A stretch of DNA of 64,000 bases, taken from positions 53,430 through 117,429 of IMG/VR virus record IMGVR_UViG_3300021959_010405. One strand, written 5' to 3'. Positions 35,389 through 44,478 of the stretch are shown here, one piece after another. The notes beneath the pieces were generated by a model, which was not told where the DNA came from, did no database searches, and saw nothing but the letters and a program-made list of their open reading frames with translations. Position 1 is the first letter of the stretch, and each line of letters starts with the position of its first letter. This stretch comes from a virus. The position numbers and the translations under genes are program-made.

Positions 35389-36210
35389 ATGAATAATAAC
35401 TTCGGAGTAGCGTTTATCACATGCGATAGGGAGGATTTCCTTCATAGGTCGATGAATTCATTTATGTTAGGAATTTCTAAACATAAAAATAATAATGTAG
35501 TTGTAGTTAATGACGGTAAACCGCTCAAAAAAAGTATATCATATGGTGATTTGATACAAAACGAAAAAAATCTTGGGGTTGGTAAAAGTAAAAATTTAGC
35601 GTTAAAAGAATTGATGGGTAGAGGGTTTGATCATATTTTTATTATTGAGGATGATATTATACAAAAAGACAATAGTGTAAATGTATTTGACAAATACATA
35701 GAATACTCCCAAACAACCGGTATTCAGCACTTTATGTATGGTTACCATGGGCCTGCAAACAAAGGTGGAGTTTCTAAAGGATCGCCACTACCTAGATCCG
35801 TTATTGATTATGGAGATGGTATTAAAGTACTTCTCAACCTACATTGTGTTGGTGCATTTTGCTATTATAGTCGGTTGGTTTTGGAAGAAGTAGGGCTTTT
35901 TGATGAGGGTTATAATAATGCATTTGAGCATGTGGATCACTCATATATGATAGCAAAGGCTGGAATGATTCCAGGCTACTGGTGGTGGCCTGATATTGCA
36001 GATAGCTATGAATATCTCGATGAAATTGAGTGTAGTGAGGAGTCTTCATCGATTCGACCGCGAGCTGACTGGCAGGAAAATATAATGAAAGGTGCAGAAA
36101 TATTTTATAAAAAGCATGGATATAAACCAGCTTGGGATGATTATGTTCCAGATAAAAGTGAATATCAAATCAAGAAAATTTTGAAGGAAATCCATAAGAA
36201 ATATACTTGA
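35389..36210 (+). CDS. Family 2-like glycosyltransferase
   Basis: 273 residues with a GT-A fold pattern: F-I-T-C-D-R at 9-14, a V-V-V-V-N-D-G-K strand near 38, E-K-N-L-G-V-G-K-S-K-N near 59 and the metal-binding I-I-E-D-D-I near 83-88. G-L-F-D-E-G near 170 matches the acceptor-side motif of the family. First gene of the glycan locus and directly behind an early promoter, so the products are probably made before virion assembly. Confidence 0.8.
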   Translation: MNNNFGVAFITCDREDFLHRSMNSFMLGISKHKNNNVVVVNDGKPLKKSISYGDLIQNEKNLGVGKSKNLALKELMGRGFDHIFIIEDDIIQKDNSVNVFDKYIEYSQTTGIQHFMYGYHGPANKGGVSKGSPLPRSVIDYGDGIKVLLNLHCVGAFCYYSRLVLEEVGLFDEGYNNAFEHVDHSYMIAKAGMIPGYWWWPDIADSYEYLDEIECSEESSSIRPRADWQENIMKGAEIFYKKHGYKPAWDDYVPDKSEYQIKKILKEIHKKYT

Positions 36211-36226
36211 TATGTAAAATATTGCT

Positions 36227-36234
36227 GGTAAATA
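36227..36234 (+). promoter_or_regulatory. Possible late promoter GGTAAATA
   Basis: Late-like box 8 bases before the ATG at 36243 (2 before the alternative ATG at 36237). Confidence 0.4.
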
Positions 36235-36242
36235 ATATGTAT

Positions 36243-36659
36243 ATGAACGAAGACCTAAAGTGGAGTTGGCGCCCAATCGAGCAAAATGCGCTTAAAAAGA
36301 CTATTTCTGCTATAATAGAATCGGCTGATAATAAGTCAAAATTACAGCTAGATAATGTTGATCCAGAGTTGGTGGATGCTATTACATCCTTACTTGTGAG
36401 TTCCTATCGATGGGGCGCTGAAGAAGCTTCTAGTATCGATATCGATACAATAATCGATGAAAATAGAGACAGATTGCAACCCTCAGACGAAGAAGTTGAT
36501 AAAATGGTTCAAGACGCAGTCAAGCCTCTACTTGAAGAAATTGCAGAGCTTAAACAGCAGAAAACTAAAGATGCTCAATCAATTGGAGGTCTAAGAGGGC
36601 AGCTCACGAAACTAAAAGCAAAGCTTGAGACTCTTGAGTCTGGTGAAAGCGCTGACTAG
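36243..36659 (+). CDS. Hypothetical coiled-coil protein
   Basis: 138 residues from the ATG at 36243; an in-frame ATG at 36237 is an alternative, and a TTG at 36207 would overlap the preceding gene. The N-terminal region contains S-A-I-I-E-S (about 20-26), a possible gp21 site though far from the start. Residues 75-130 are an acidic-basic coiled coil (K-P-L-L-E-E-I-A-E-L-K-Q-Q). A small helical virion or core protein is plausible. It interrupts the glycan genes. Confidence 0.6.
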   Translation: MNEDLKWSWRPIEQNALKKTISAIIESADNKSKLQLDNVDPELVDAITSLLVSSYRWGAEEASSIDIDTIIDENRDRLQPSDEEVDKMVQDAVKPLLEEIAELKQQKTKDAQSIGGLRGQLTKLKAKLETLESGESAD

Positions 36660-36671
36660 CAATTCTAATAG

Positions 36672-37517
36672 ATGGTTACAGTTGTCATCACCCATTATAA
36701 TAGAGTACATCTTCTAGAGAGGGCTTTATATTCTTTTAAACACAACAAATCCGCAGAATTTAATGTAATTATAGTTGATGACTGTAGTAACGATCTAGAG
36801 ATTAAAAAATTAATATCTTTAAAGAAAAAGTATAATCAATATTTTAATATTGATATTATCTTAATAGATAAAAAGGATAAGTGGTATGATAATCCATGTA
36901 TACCATTTAATATAGGTATACGAGAAGCCAGAGGAGATATTGTAATAATCCAGTCTGCAGAGTGTATTCATCTCGGCAATGTTATTGATCATGCAAATAA
37001 AAACTTAACAGCTAATAATTATTTTTCTTACAGTTGTTATTCTGTTGATAAAGAACAAACTAAATCTTTATTGACTGATAAAGATTACAGTCCTCATGAA
37101 TTGCTTGATTTAATTAATCCTCCAAATAATGCCGCAGTTACTCATTGCGAGGAAAAGGGATGGTATAATCACCCTGTTTATAGACCATTAGGGTATCATT
37201 GGTGTAATGCCTACAATCGTGACGATCTATTAAAAATAAAAATGTTTGATGAGAGGTATTCTAAGGGGGTTGCGTATGATGATGATGAATTAAGTTTTAG
37301 ATCTAAAAGAGATCTCAAGCTCAATATTATTGAATCTCCCATTGTACTGCATCAATGGCATGGATTAGAAAATTATTATAAACAAACAAATCAAGTTGAA
37401 AATCAGATAAAACAAGATTATAATAGGAGCATGTTCGAGAGAGTCACTCAATCTGATTATAATAATGATAGTGTTCGAAATGATCTTTCTTTAACCGTAG
37501 ATTATATAAAGAAATGA
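36672..37517 (+). CDS. Family 2 glycosyltransferase
   Basis: 281 residues. V-T-V-V-I-T-H-Y-N-R at 2-11 and I-I-V-D-D-C-S-N-D at 33-41 are the classic GT2 nucleotide-sugar-binding strands; the D-x-D-like position is taken by Q-S-A-E near 96 and G-V-A-Y-D-D-D-E-L near 199 supplies the E-D-x-E-like acceptor motif. H-Q-W-H-G near 226 is also typical. It overlaps the epimerase gene by 4 bases, in operon with it. Confidence 0.85.
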   Translation: MVTVVITHYNRVHLLERALYSFKHNKSAEFNVIIVDDCSNDLEIKKLISLKKKYNQYFNIDIILIDKKDKWYDNPCIPFNIGIREARGDIVIIQSAECIHLGNVIDHANKNLTANNYFSYSCYSVDKEQTKSLLTDKDYSPHELLDLINPPNNAAVTHCEEKGWYNHPVYRPLGYHWCNAYNRDDLLKIKMFDERYSKGVAYDDDELSFRSKRDLKLNIIESPIVLHQWHGLENYYKQTNQVENQIKQDYNRSMFERVTQSDYNNDSVRNDLSLTVDYIKK

Positions 37518-38572
37518 AAACGGTAGTTACAGTTACAGGTATCCGACCGGATTTTATTAGAATGAGTAAGATCTTTAAAGAGTTGGATAATAGATTTAAT
37601 CATATTTTAATACACACCGGCCAGCATTATGATAAGCTTCTATCAGGTGTATTTTTTAATGAATTGCAAATTAGATGCCCGGATTATAATTTAGGTATTG
37701 GTTCTCCCGGATCAACTCACTATGAGCAATCTTCACATTTATCTATTAAATTAATCGAACAGTTAAAGGCAATAGGCTATTCTAATATAGATTGTGTAAT
37801 ATATTTAGGTGATTCAAATTCTGTTACCTCTGCAATGGCAGTAAAGAAGGAGGGTCTTAAAGTAGCGCATATTGAAGCTGGAATGAGATCTGGCGATAAA
37901 AGAATGCTTGAAGAAATTAATAGAATTGTCTGCGATCACTGCAGTGATTTCCTATTTACATATCATGATAACTACAACGACAAGCTCTCTAGAGAAAATA
38001 TAACCAGTGGTGTATTTAATTACGGTAATACTATTGTAGAGGTCATTCGCGAAAATTTTGACAATAATGATTTAAATTCCAAGAGTAGAGATTATATTGG
38101 TCTCGATATTCACCGCCCAGAAAATTTTAAATATAAAGATAGATTAATTAATATATTAAATTTTGCTAATAGTTTTGATCTCCCGGTTAAACTATTAAAT
38201 TTCTCACGAACTATAAAACATATCAATGATTTTAATATTGATTGGAGTGAGTATCAAAATATTGAAGTCGTCGACTTAATGTCTTATAAAGAGTTCCTAC
38301 AGTTTCAGTGGGACTCATATTGTATGGTAAGTGACTCTGGCACAGCGCAAGAAGAGCCAGCACTATTAAACACCCCGGTGATTGTTCCGAGAGACTATAC
38401 CGAGCGCCCAGAGTCAGTATATAATGGCTGTTCTATTATGGTTAATGCAAATAAAGAAATTGATCTGAAAGAGTCTTTGGATTTTATTGAATCTTTCAAC
38501 CCTAATATAGAATGGCTAGGTAGTGGCAATACAAGTAAATCTATAGCAAATAAATTAGAAGAGTTATTATGA
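37514..38572 (+). CDS. UDP-GlcNAc 2-epimerase-like (WecB/WbjD type)
   Basis: 352 residues, the usual length for non-hydrolysing UDP-N-acetylglucosamine 2-epimerases. Motifs: G-I-R-P-D at 9-13, H34-T-G-Q-H-Y-D40, G-D-S-N-S near 97, H-I-E-A-G-M-R-S-G-D near 116 and E-E-I-N-R near 131, D-I-H-R-P-E-N near 197, and S-D-S-G-T-A-Q-E-E near 273. It interconverts UDP-GlcNAc and UDP-ManNAc or, in the WbjD branch, makes the C2 epimer of a 2-acetamido-6-deoxyhexose. The neighbouring reductase and epimerase make the second option attractive. Confidence 0.88.
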   Translation: MKTVVTVTGIRPDFIRMSKIFKELDNRFNHILIHTGQHYDKLLSGVFFNELQIRCPDYNLGIGSPGSTHYEQSSHLSIKLIEQLKAIGYSNIDCVIYLGDSNSVTSAMAVKKEGLKVAHIEAGMRSGDKRMLEEINRIVCDHCSDFLFTYHDNYNDKLSRENITSGVFNYGNTIVEVIRENFDNNDLNSKSRDYIGLDIHRPENFKYKDRLINILNFANSFDLPVKLLNFSRTIKHINDFNIDWSEYQNIEVVDLMSYKEFLQFQWDSYCMVSDSGTAQEEPALLNTPVIVPRDYTERPESVYNGCSIMVNANKEIDLKESLDFIESFNPNIEWLGSGNTSKSIANKLEELL

Positions 38573-39357
38573 AAAAGAAGATTATTGGTTTCGGTCAACT
38601 TCGAAATGAAAGTGAAAATGGTAATTTAGAGAACTGGTTTCGTTGTATGGAGCCATGCGAACACATTTATATATTTGATCAGGCAAGTACAGATAATAGT
38701 AAAGAGATCTACGAAAAATATAAAGATAAAACTACTGTAATATATAGCCCAACAAATAGATTTGAGGAAGAGTTAATATGTAAATCGGAGCTTTATAAGT
38801 TACTGTTGAAGGAACATCCGGATGTGGATTGGGTATTGTGGTTAGATGGTGATTTGCTTTTAGATGGTAGATTATTACTAGACGATAATTTACAAAAGCT
38901 TTGTAACAAACTGGATGACGCTGGAGTTGATCTCCCACGTTTTGGCCATTATAATTTATGGCGCTCAGATAAGTGGTATCGTAAAGATAATTCATATCAT
39001 AATCTACACGGTCATTGGTTCCCCTTATGGGGTAAGCCTACTAGATTATGGTTTGATGAAAGGCCAGGATTACATCACGGGCAAGTACCGCAAGGAACTC
39101 AAAGCGCAGCTCTCGTCGATGTTAGTGTTATCCATTTTGGATTTAAAAATGAGAAAAAGATTGTTGGTAAATATCTGCATTATAAAAGTCTAGGCCAATC
39201 TGGCTGGGATTTAGATAGATTAATTGATGAAGAAACGTTGGATGTTGATGAAGTACCTAGTGAAATATACCCAGAGTGGTTTAATATTGAGGATACTGAA
39301 AAACCTACTGAAAAAGAGCCATTGCTAAGTCTTTATAAAAATAAATTAAATGAATAA
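38569..39357 (+). CDS. Glycosyltransferase, GT2/GT92-like
   Basis: 262 residues. I-Y-I-F-D-Q-A-S-T-D-N-S (about 33-44) and W-V-L-W-L-D-G-D (about 87-94) are the donor-binding and D-x-D motifs of enzymes related to family 2; W-F-R-C near 24 and the long His-rich acceptor part (H-N-L-H-G-H-W-F-P-L) fit the branch that includes GT92-like proteins. ATGA overlaps join it to both neighbours. Confidence 0.8.
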   Translation: MKKKIIGFGQLRNESENGNLENWFRCMEPCEHIYIFDQASTDNSKEIYEKYKDKTTVIYSPTNRFEEELICKSELYKLLLKEHPDVDWVLWLDGDLLLDGRLLLDDNLQKLCNKLDDAGVDLPRFGHYNLWRSDKWYRKDNSYHNLHGHWFPLWGKPTRLWFDERPGLHHGQVPQGTQSAALVDVSVIHFGFKNEKKIVGKYLHYKSLGQSGWDLDRLIDEETLDVDEVPSEIYPEWFNIEDTEKPTEKEPLLSLYKNKLNE

Positions 39358-40099
39358 AGAAGTGGAAGTAATTGCAATGGTATATAAAAGTACCAAGTTT
39401 GCAGAATTCATAATTGATCAGCTCAAACAATATTGTAAAAGTGATACAATTGATTGCTCGTTTACTATTGTATGTAATGATGCAACTGATCGCGTTATTA
39501 AATTTATCGAGAAATCAGGTGTTAATTATAAAATCTATAAAGATAGTAAACCTGAGGATTATTATTTAAATAGAGTTTATAGGGCTTGGAATTATGGCGG
39601 GTTTACTTGCAATAAAGAAAATTTAATTTTTGTCAATAGTGATATGGCATTTAGCGATGGTTGGATAGAAAATCTTTTTAAGCATCATGACGGTATAAAT
39701 ATACCTTGTAGTAGATTAGTTGAGAGCGGTAAATTACCAGTTGGCTCCGGCATACCAAATAATGGGTGGGCAAGAGCATTTAATTTCGGTAATCATCCTG
39801 ATAATTTTAATAGATCCGGATGGCAAGAAAGCTCAAAAATTTCAAAAATAGATAACATTGGAGATAAAGGTTTATATATGCCCTGCCTTTTAAATACTGC
39901 GAAATTTAAAGAAACAGGTGGATATCCAGAAGGTAATTTATATGAAGGCGGTGTTGGTAAACACAATACAGGGTTTATAAAATCCGGAGATGATTATTAT
40001 TTTCATGATATTTTAGAAAATGAATATAATATGAAACATATTACGGTTTTTGATTCTTTAGTTTATCATATGCAAGAAGGGGAAAAAGATGAGTTATGA
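39350..40099 (+). CDS. Glycosyltransferase, GT2-like
   Basis: 249 residues. V-I-A-M-V-Y-K-S at 7-14, F-T-I-V-C-N-D-A-T-D at 38-47 and I-F-V-N-S-D-M-A at about 93-100 give the GT-A core with N-S-D-M as its metal site. W-N-Y-G-G-F near 78 is the region that reads the sugar donor. It overlaps the preceding gene by 8 bases and the methyltransferase by 4, so it is translated as part of the operon. Confidence 0.78.
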   Translation: MNKEVEVIAMVYKSTKFAEFIIDQLKQYCKSDTIDCSFTIVCNDATDRVIKFIEKSGVNYKIYKDSKPEDYYLNRVYRAWNYGGFTCNKENLIFVNSDMAFSDGWIENLFKHHDGINIPCSRLVESGKLPVGSGIPNNGWARAFNFGNHPDNFNRSGWQESSKISKIDNIGDKGLYMPCLLNTAKFKETGGYPEGNLYEGGVGKHNTGFIKSGDDYYFHDILENEYNMKHITVFDSLVYHMQEGEKDEL

Positions 40100-40626
40100 G
40101 ACACGAGAAATTTATTGAATATATCGCAGCGGGTAAAAGACCAAAATCATATTTAGAGCTTGGTCTGTATCGTGGCAAGACAATTAATAACGTATCAAAA
40201 TATATAGATAATAAAGAAAATGTTGTAGGGGTTGACATATCCCGAGATATAATTATCGATGGTGTTTTTTATAATATGTCAACAGATAATTTTTTTATTC
40301 AAAATGAAAAGAGTTTTGATATGATTTTTATTGATGCGGATCATAGCTACGAAAGCGTTAAAAAAGACTTTAACAACTCGCTAAAAATTTTAAATAGAGG
40401 AGGTATAATAATTTTACATGATACCGATCCGGAGAGCGACAGCCTATTCAGTAAAGGTTATTGTGGTGATGCATATAAAATTGTAAATGAACTAGAGTTA
40501 GACAAAAATCTTAATGTAATTACATTACCAATTCAAGAGGCTGGACTATCTATTGTAACTAGAAAAAACGAAACGCGCACAAAATTGAGAAATCAAGATC
40601 TACCCGGAGGGTGTAGCTTCATGTAG
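40096..40626 (+). CDS. SAM-dependent methyltransferase (class I)
   Basis: 176 residues. L-E-L-G-L-Y-R-G-K-T at 20-29 is the SAM-binding motif I, V-V-G-V-D-I near 43-48 motif II and F-I-D-A-D-H-S-Y-E near 77 the following strand. R-G-G-I-I-I-L-H-D near 101 matches the Methyltransf_24 group. In a glycan locus it may methylate a sugar or the end of a chain. The last 26 residues (E-T-R-T-K-L-R...) look like an unstructured tail, perhaps read into formerly non-coding DNA. Confidence 0.82.
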   Translation: MRHEKFIEYIAAGKRPKSYLELGLYRGKTINNVSKYIDNKENVVGVDISRDIIIDGVFYNMSTDNFFIQNEKSFDMIFIDADHSYESVKKDFNNSLKILNRGGIIILHDTDPESDSLFSKGYCGDAYKIVNELELDKNLNVITLPIQEAGLSIVTRKNETRTKLRNQDLPGGCSFM

Positions 40627-40699
40627 ATCTGGAGGATGGTATACAAACTAAAGAATTTCTTAAAAATTATACAAACACAATAAACGGAGGTTATTAAAA
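40626..40699 (+). other. Short gap with coding-like remnant
   Basis: A frame from 40617 to a TAA at 40695 reads D-L-E-D-G-I-Q-T-K-E-F-L-K-N-Y without a start codon, so a gene may have been lost here. CGGAGG at 40685-40690 is a good Shine-Dalgarno for the gene at 40700. Confidence 0.35.
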
Positions 40700-41644
40700 A
40701 TGGAAGGCTGGCTAATACACGACCACATGACTTGTATACCTAATACAAGAACTTTATGGCATGACCTAGTTGAATGGTTACCGGGATTACAAAATAAATG
40801 CAATAATAGCGAATTAGGGGAATTACCTGACCATGTTGACTCGCTCTTAAAACATAATAGAGAACCGGAATATATTATAAGAAACGCTTCCTACTGGCCG
40901 CCGTACTATTTTAAAGATAGTAAAATAATATCAATACTTCAAGATTTTAGAAATGAGCCAACACTGAAGCAATGGCAGCTTGACGTTTGTAAAAATAGTG
41001 ATAAAGTTGTAGCAGTTTCTAATTTTGTAAAAGAGAGGTTCAAAAATGATATTGATGAAGATACTATAGAGGTACTACCAATAGGTACAGATTTTAATTT
41101 TTTTAAACCTCAAGAAGTAGATAATGATTTCAACATACTACCTAATTCAATTCTATGGGTAGGGGATTGTAATGATACTCCTAAAGGTTTTGATATATTA
41201 AAAAATATAATAAAACATACAGACTATAATTTTTGTATAGTATTAAAGTCTAATATTAAATTCGAACATAAGCGTATTAAATGCTTAAATCGAGTATCTC
41301 ATAAAGAGTTACTGAACATAATGAATAACTGTAAAGCAGTTTTATGCACTAGTAGGGAGGAAACTTTACACCTATCTTCAATAGAAGCTGCAGCATGTGA
41401 TCTACCCGTTATAACGTCAAATGTAGGTATACACTACAACACTGATTCGGGGATATGGGGCGAAAATGTTAATAGTTTAGATTATAGAGATTATATAGAT
41501 TCTATAAATACTGTGTACAATAATTATAATTATTATACTCCAAGAGAATATTTTGGTAGTCGATATAGCACCGCTGCATTAAAGAAAAGATGGGTTGGAA
41601 TGGTTAGTGAGATAGTTGATAGTCTTAGTACTAGTTGTAAATAA
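40700..41644 (+). CDS. Group 1 (GT4) glycosyltransferase
   Basis: 314 residues. V-A-V-S-N-F-V-K-E-R-F at about 102-112 ends the acceptor half. The donor half has I-L-W-V-G-D-C-N-D-T-P-K-G-F-D near 150-164 and the GT4 nucleotide-sugar motif S-R-E-E-T-L-H-L-S-S-I-E-A near 214-226, with E-A-A-A-C-D-L-P-V-I-T after it. It has a clear Shine-Dalgarno and no promoter of its own, consistent with translation from a longer glycan-locus message. Confidence 0.85.
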   Translation: MEGWLIHDHMTCIPNTRTLWHDLVEWLPGLQNKCNNSELGELPDHVDSLLKHNREPEYIIRNASYWPPYYFKDSKIISILQDFRNEPTLKQWQLDVCKNSDKVVAVSNFVKERFKNDIDEDTIEVLPIGTDFNFFKPQEVDNDFNILPNSILWVGDCNDTPKGFDILKNIIKHTDYNFCIVLKSNIKFEHKRIKCLNRVSHKELLNIMNNCKAVLCTSREETLHLSSIEAAACDLPVITSNVGIHYNTDSGIWGENVNSLDYRDYIDSINTVYNNYNYYTPREYFGSRYSTAALKKRWVGMVSEIVDSLSTSCK

Positions 41645-41648
41645 TAAT

Positions 41649-42593
41649 ATGAAAATTTTAATTGCCGGCGGGGCTGGTTATATAGGCGGGGCGTTCGTTG
41701 ATAAATATTTAGACGATCAAGATTATGATATAACAGTTGCAGATAATCTTATATATGAAGATAGATATCTCAAAGATGTAAAATTTATTAATATAGATGT
41801 TAGAGATACTAATAAGCTTGACGAAATAATTCATGATTTTGATGCTGTTATACTTTTAGCTGCTCTCGTTGGAGACCCTGCATGCGCTGTTGATGCTCAA
41901 CTATCGTATGATATTAATGTAGCGCCAGTTAAGTGGGTATCGGATAATTATAAGGGTAAGATTATTTTCATGTCGACCTGCTCTGTGTATGGTAAAAATG
42001 ATAGTTTAATTGACGAAACTGCAGATCCAAACCCATTATCAATATATGCTGAAACAAAACTCGAAGCAGAAGAATATCTAATTAATGCTCGCCCGGATAG
42101 CCTTATTTTTAGGTTAGGTACACTGTATGGTTTAGGAGATACACATAGTAGACTGCGGTTAGATCTTGTTGTCAATGTGTTGACACTTAAAGCAGCACTC
42201 GGTGAGACTTTAAGCGTTTTTGGAGGAGAGCAGTGGAGACCTCTACTACATGTAAGGGATGTAGCTAATGGTATTAATTATGGTATTAAAAATAATCTAA
42301 CGGGGATTTTTAATCTATCAGAGAAAAATTATACCATTACCGACATAGCGAAAACGGTATCAAATATAGTCCCGGGATCTGAAATCAATTATAGCGATAT
42401 CCCGTTTGAGGATATGAGAGATTATAAAGTTTCTAATGAAAAAATTATTAAAACAGGGTGGAAGCCAGAACTCTCGCTAGAAGATGGTATATCAGAACTA
42501 TATGATATATTTAAAGATAAAAGAGTTAAATGTCTAGATGATGACATTTACCACAATGGTAATTACATAAAAAAGATATATGGAAAAAAATAA
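41649..42593 (+). CDS. NAD-dependent sugar epimerase/dehydratase
   Basis: 314 residues from the ATG at 41649; an upstream start at 41616 would overlap the preceding gene and precede the Rossmann motif by 17 residues. G7-G-A-G-Y-I-G13 binds NAD, S-T-C-S-V-Y-G near 107 supplies the catalytic Ser/Thr and Y-A-E-T-K near 130 the Tyr/Lys pair. This is the short-chain extended family that includes RmlB, GalE and WbjB. With RmlC-, RmlD- and RmlA-like genes in the window it could be the dehydratase or an epimerase of a deoxysugar pathway. Confidence 0.85.
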   Translation: MKILIAGGAGYIGGAFVDKYLDDQDYDITVADNLIYEDRYLKDVKFINIDVRDTNKLDEIIHDFDAVILLAALVGDPACAVDAQLSYDINVAPVKWVSDNYKGKIIFMSTCSVYGKNDSLIDETADPNPLSIYAETKLEAEEYLINARPDSLIFRLGTLYGLGDTHSRLRLDLVVNVLTLKAALGETLSVFGGEQWRPLLHVRDVANGINYGIKNNLTGIFNLSEKNYTITDIAKTVSNIVPGSEINYSDIPFEDMRDYKVSNEKIIKTGWKPELSLEDGISELYDIFKDKRVKCLDDDIYHNGNYIKKIYGKK

Positions 42594-43017
42594 TAATTCT
42601 GCAGAAATTATAAAAGGGGGTAAAGCAGTTGATGATCGAGGGTCAGTGTCATTTGTTAATGATTTTAATTTCGATAATGTTAAACGCTTCTACCAAGTCT
42701 CTAATCATAGGAGAGGCTTTATAAGAGCATGGCACGGGCATGAAAAGGAAGGTAAATATGTTTATGTAGCAAAAGGTGCAGCACTAATTGGATTTGTAGA
42801 TTTTAAGAACAAAGATGCAAATCCAGATAAGGTGGTATTATCAGATACTAATCCGCAGATATTGTATATACCGCCTGGATTTGCGAATGGTTTTAAGAGT
42901 TTAGAAGAAGACACAATTATACAATTTTATTCTACTTCCACCTTGGAGGAATCATTAGGGGATGATATTAGATTTGATTATGATAAATGGAATATTTGGG
43001 AGGAAGATTTTAGATGA
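42580..43017 (+). CDS. RmlC/WxcM-like cupin sugar isomerase
   Basis: 145 residues. A single cupin domain with R46-G-F-I-R-A-W-H-G-H (about 44-55), Y-V-Y-V-A-K-G-A near 62 and I-L-Y-I-P-P-G-F-A-N-G-F near 88 follows dTDP-sugar 3,5-epimerases and WxcM/FdtA ketoisomerases. It overlaps the epimerase gene by 14 bases and RmlD by 4. It would act on a 4-keto-6-deoxy sugar nucleotide. Confidence 0.8.
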   Translation: MEKNNNSAEIIKGGKAVDDRGSVSFVNDFNFDNVKRFYQVSNHRRGFIRAWHGHEKEGKYVYVAKGAALIGFVDFKNKDANPDKVVLSDTNPQILYIPPGFANGFKSLEEDTIIQFYSTSTLEESLGDDIRFDYDKWNIWEEDFR

Positions 43018-43841
43018 AAAATATATTATTATTAGGCAATAAAGGAATGTTGGGTAGATATTTTCAAAAATATATGCAAACAAAAAGCGAATTTAATGTT
43101 TTATCGCTTTCTAGAGATGAGTTGGATGCTGAAACTGCTACAGTTGATAATATCAGGCGTATAATTAATGAGAACAATATTGAGGTCATTATTAATTGTG
43201 TAGGTATGATTAAGCCTCAAATTGCGAAGTATAGCATGTCGTCTGCAATAAAGGTAAATTCACTTTTCCCATATTTGCTAAGCGAGGCAGTTGAAGGTAG
43301 CGATACTAAGGTAGTTCATATTACTACCGATTGTGTTTATAGTGGCGATTTAGCTCAAACCTTGTCTTATAATGAAGACAGTATACACGATGTTGAAGAT
43401 GATTATGGATTGACTAAATTTCTCGGCGAGCCAGATAATGTAATGGTCTTGAGAACATCTATAATTGGTGAAGAAGTAGGTCAGCAGAGATCTTTAATTG
43501 AGTGGCTAAAGAGTAATAAAGGCGGTGAGGTTAATGGATTTTTGGATCATCACTGGAATGGTGTTACATGTTTACAGCTTGCTAAAATCGTTTGCAATTT
43601 GATCGATAAAAATGATATGTGGATTGGTAAGAGACATGTTCATTCGAATACAGTCAATAAGTTCGAACTTCTAAACATCATTAATGATGCGTTTTCTCTC
43701 GACTTGAAGGTTAATAAAGTCGATAGCGGCAATTATTGTAATAGAAGCCTTTCGACCAAATATTCAAACATTAATAATCTCAATCTTGTAGACCAGTTGC
43801 AAGAATTGGCAGAGTTTAATGAGTATCTTTACAAAGAATAG
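43014..43841 (+). CDS. RmlD-like sugar-nucleotide reductase
   Basis: 275 residues. L-L-G-N-K-G-M-L-G-R (6-15) is the G-x-x-G-x-x-G nucleotide site; I-N-C-V-G-M-I near 59 and H-I-T-T-D-C-V-Y-S-G near 97 are the typical RmlD strands, and Y-G-L-T-K near 126 the catalytic Tyr/Lys. The RmlD/WbjC group reduces the 4-keto group of dTDP- or UDP-linked deoxysugars. It closes the glycan operon; 46 bases on, an early promoter starts the next unit. Confidence 0.85.
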   Translation: MKNILLLGNKGMLGRYFQKYMQTKSEFNVLSLSRDELDAETATVDNIRRIINENNIEVIINCVGMIKPQIAKYSMSSAIKVNSLFPYLLSEAVEGSDTKVVHITTDCVYSGDLAQTLSYNEDSIHDVEDDYGLTKFLGEPDNVMVLRTSIIGEEVGQQRSLIEWLKSNKGGEVNGFLDHHWNGVTCLQLAKIVCNLIDKNDMWIGKRHVHSNTVNKFELLNIINDAFSLDLKVNKVDSGNYCNRSLSTKYSNINNLNLVDQLQELAEFNEYLYKE

Positions 43842-43852
43842 CCCTACTCTAG

Positions 43853-43880
43853 TTGAATACTCTACTGATTGATATATAAT
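43853..43880 (+). promoter_or_regulatory. Early promoter of the DUF366-like unit
   Basis: -35 TTGAAT (43853-43858), 16-bp spacer, -10 TATAAT (43875-43880), then 7 bases to the ATG at 43888. Confidence 0.75.
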
Positions 43881-43887
43881 AGAGTAT
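43857..43887 (+). repeat. Inverted repeat ending at a start codon
   Basis: ATACTCTA (43857-43864) is complementary to TAGAGTAT (43880-43887), 15 bases apart, ending directly before the ATG. It brackets the -10 box, so a DNA-level role (operator) is more likely than RNA structure. Confidence 0.5.
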
Positions 43888-44478
43888 ATGATTCTCAAGG
43901 ATATAAAACACTACGATGGCTCTTTAATTCATAAAAGATTCGCATATAACTTTTTTAGAAACCATACACTACCAATAGGCAATATTGTTGCATTTAGAGG
44001 AAGCATGGATGTATCAATCGACAATATGATTGATCAAGAGGATGTAATACAGAACGATACAATCATTAGTGATGATTCTATTAACTTCTGCTGGGAGATT
44101 CCTAATATGTGCCCCATGGGCGCTGTAGCATATCAGCGATTGCTTAATACTCAGATAGCGAACCTACTATCAACAAAGTATATACAAAAGCCGATTGAAG
44201 TTGATGGTGATGATCTAATGGTTGTAGATGAGTTTTTAGGTAGCGATAATAATAAAAGAGATAAAGGTAAGTGTAGTGTATCCATTACATACTCGAGTGA
44301 TAACGTTGCAATAGGTCATACTGGTATTAATGTTAGTGCTGGTAGAAAGGCCCCGCCATTCGCATATTCTACTAATTTATCAGACGATCAATGCGAAGAG
44401 TTTATGAATGATGTTATCTCAATGTTTTATGCTATAAATGATGATATGTTTATAGCGACCTCTAAGATAAGTGTATAA
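43888..44478 (+). CDS. DUF366-like protein
   Basis: 196 residues. The order Y-D-G-S-L-I, I-V-A-F-R-G-S (about 33-39), M-I-D-Q-E-D-V (47-53), I-N-F-C-W-E near 66 and Q-R-L-L near 83 follows the DUF366 pattern known from bacteria and archaea. No catalytic mechanism is established for the family, and the call is from memory of the pattern. First gene of an early unit; its stop overlaps the next ATG by one base. Confidence 0.55.
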   Translation: MILKDIKHYDGSLIHKRFAYNFFRNHTLPIGNIVAFRGSMDVSIDNMIDQEDVIQNDTIISDDSINFCWEIPNMCPMGAVAYQRLLNTQIANLLSTKYIQKPIEVDGDDLMVVDEFLGSDNNKRDKGKCSVSITYSSDNVAIGHTGINVSAGRKAPPFAYSTNLSDDQCEEFMNDVISMFYAINDDMFIATSKISV

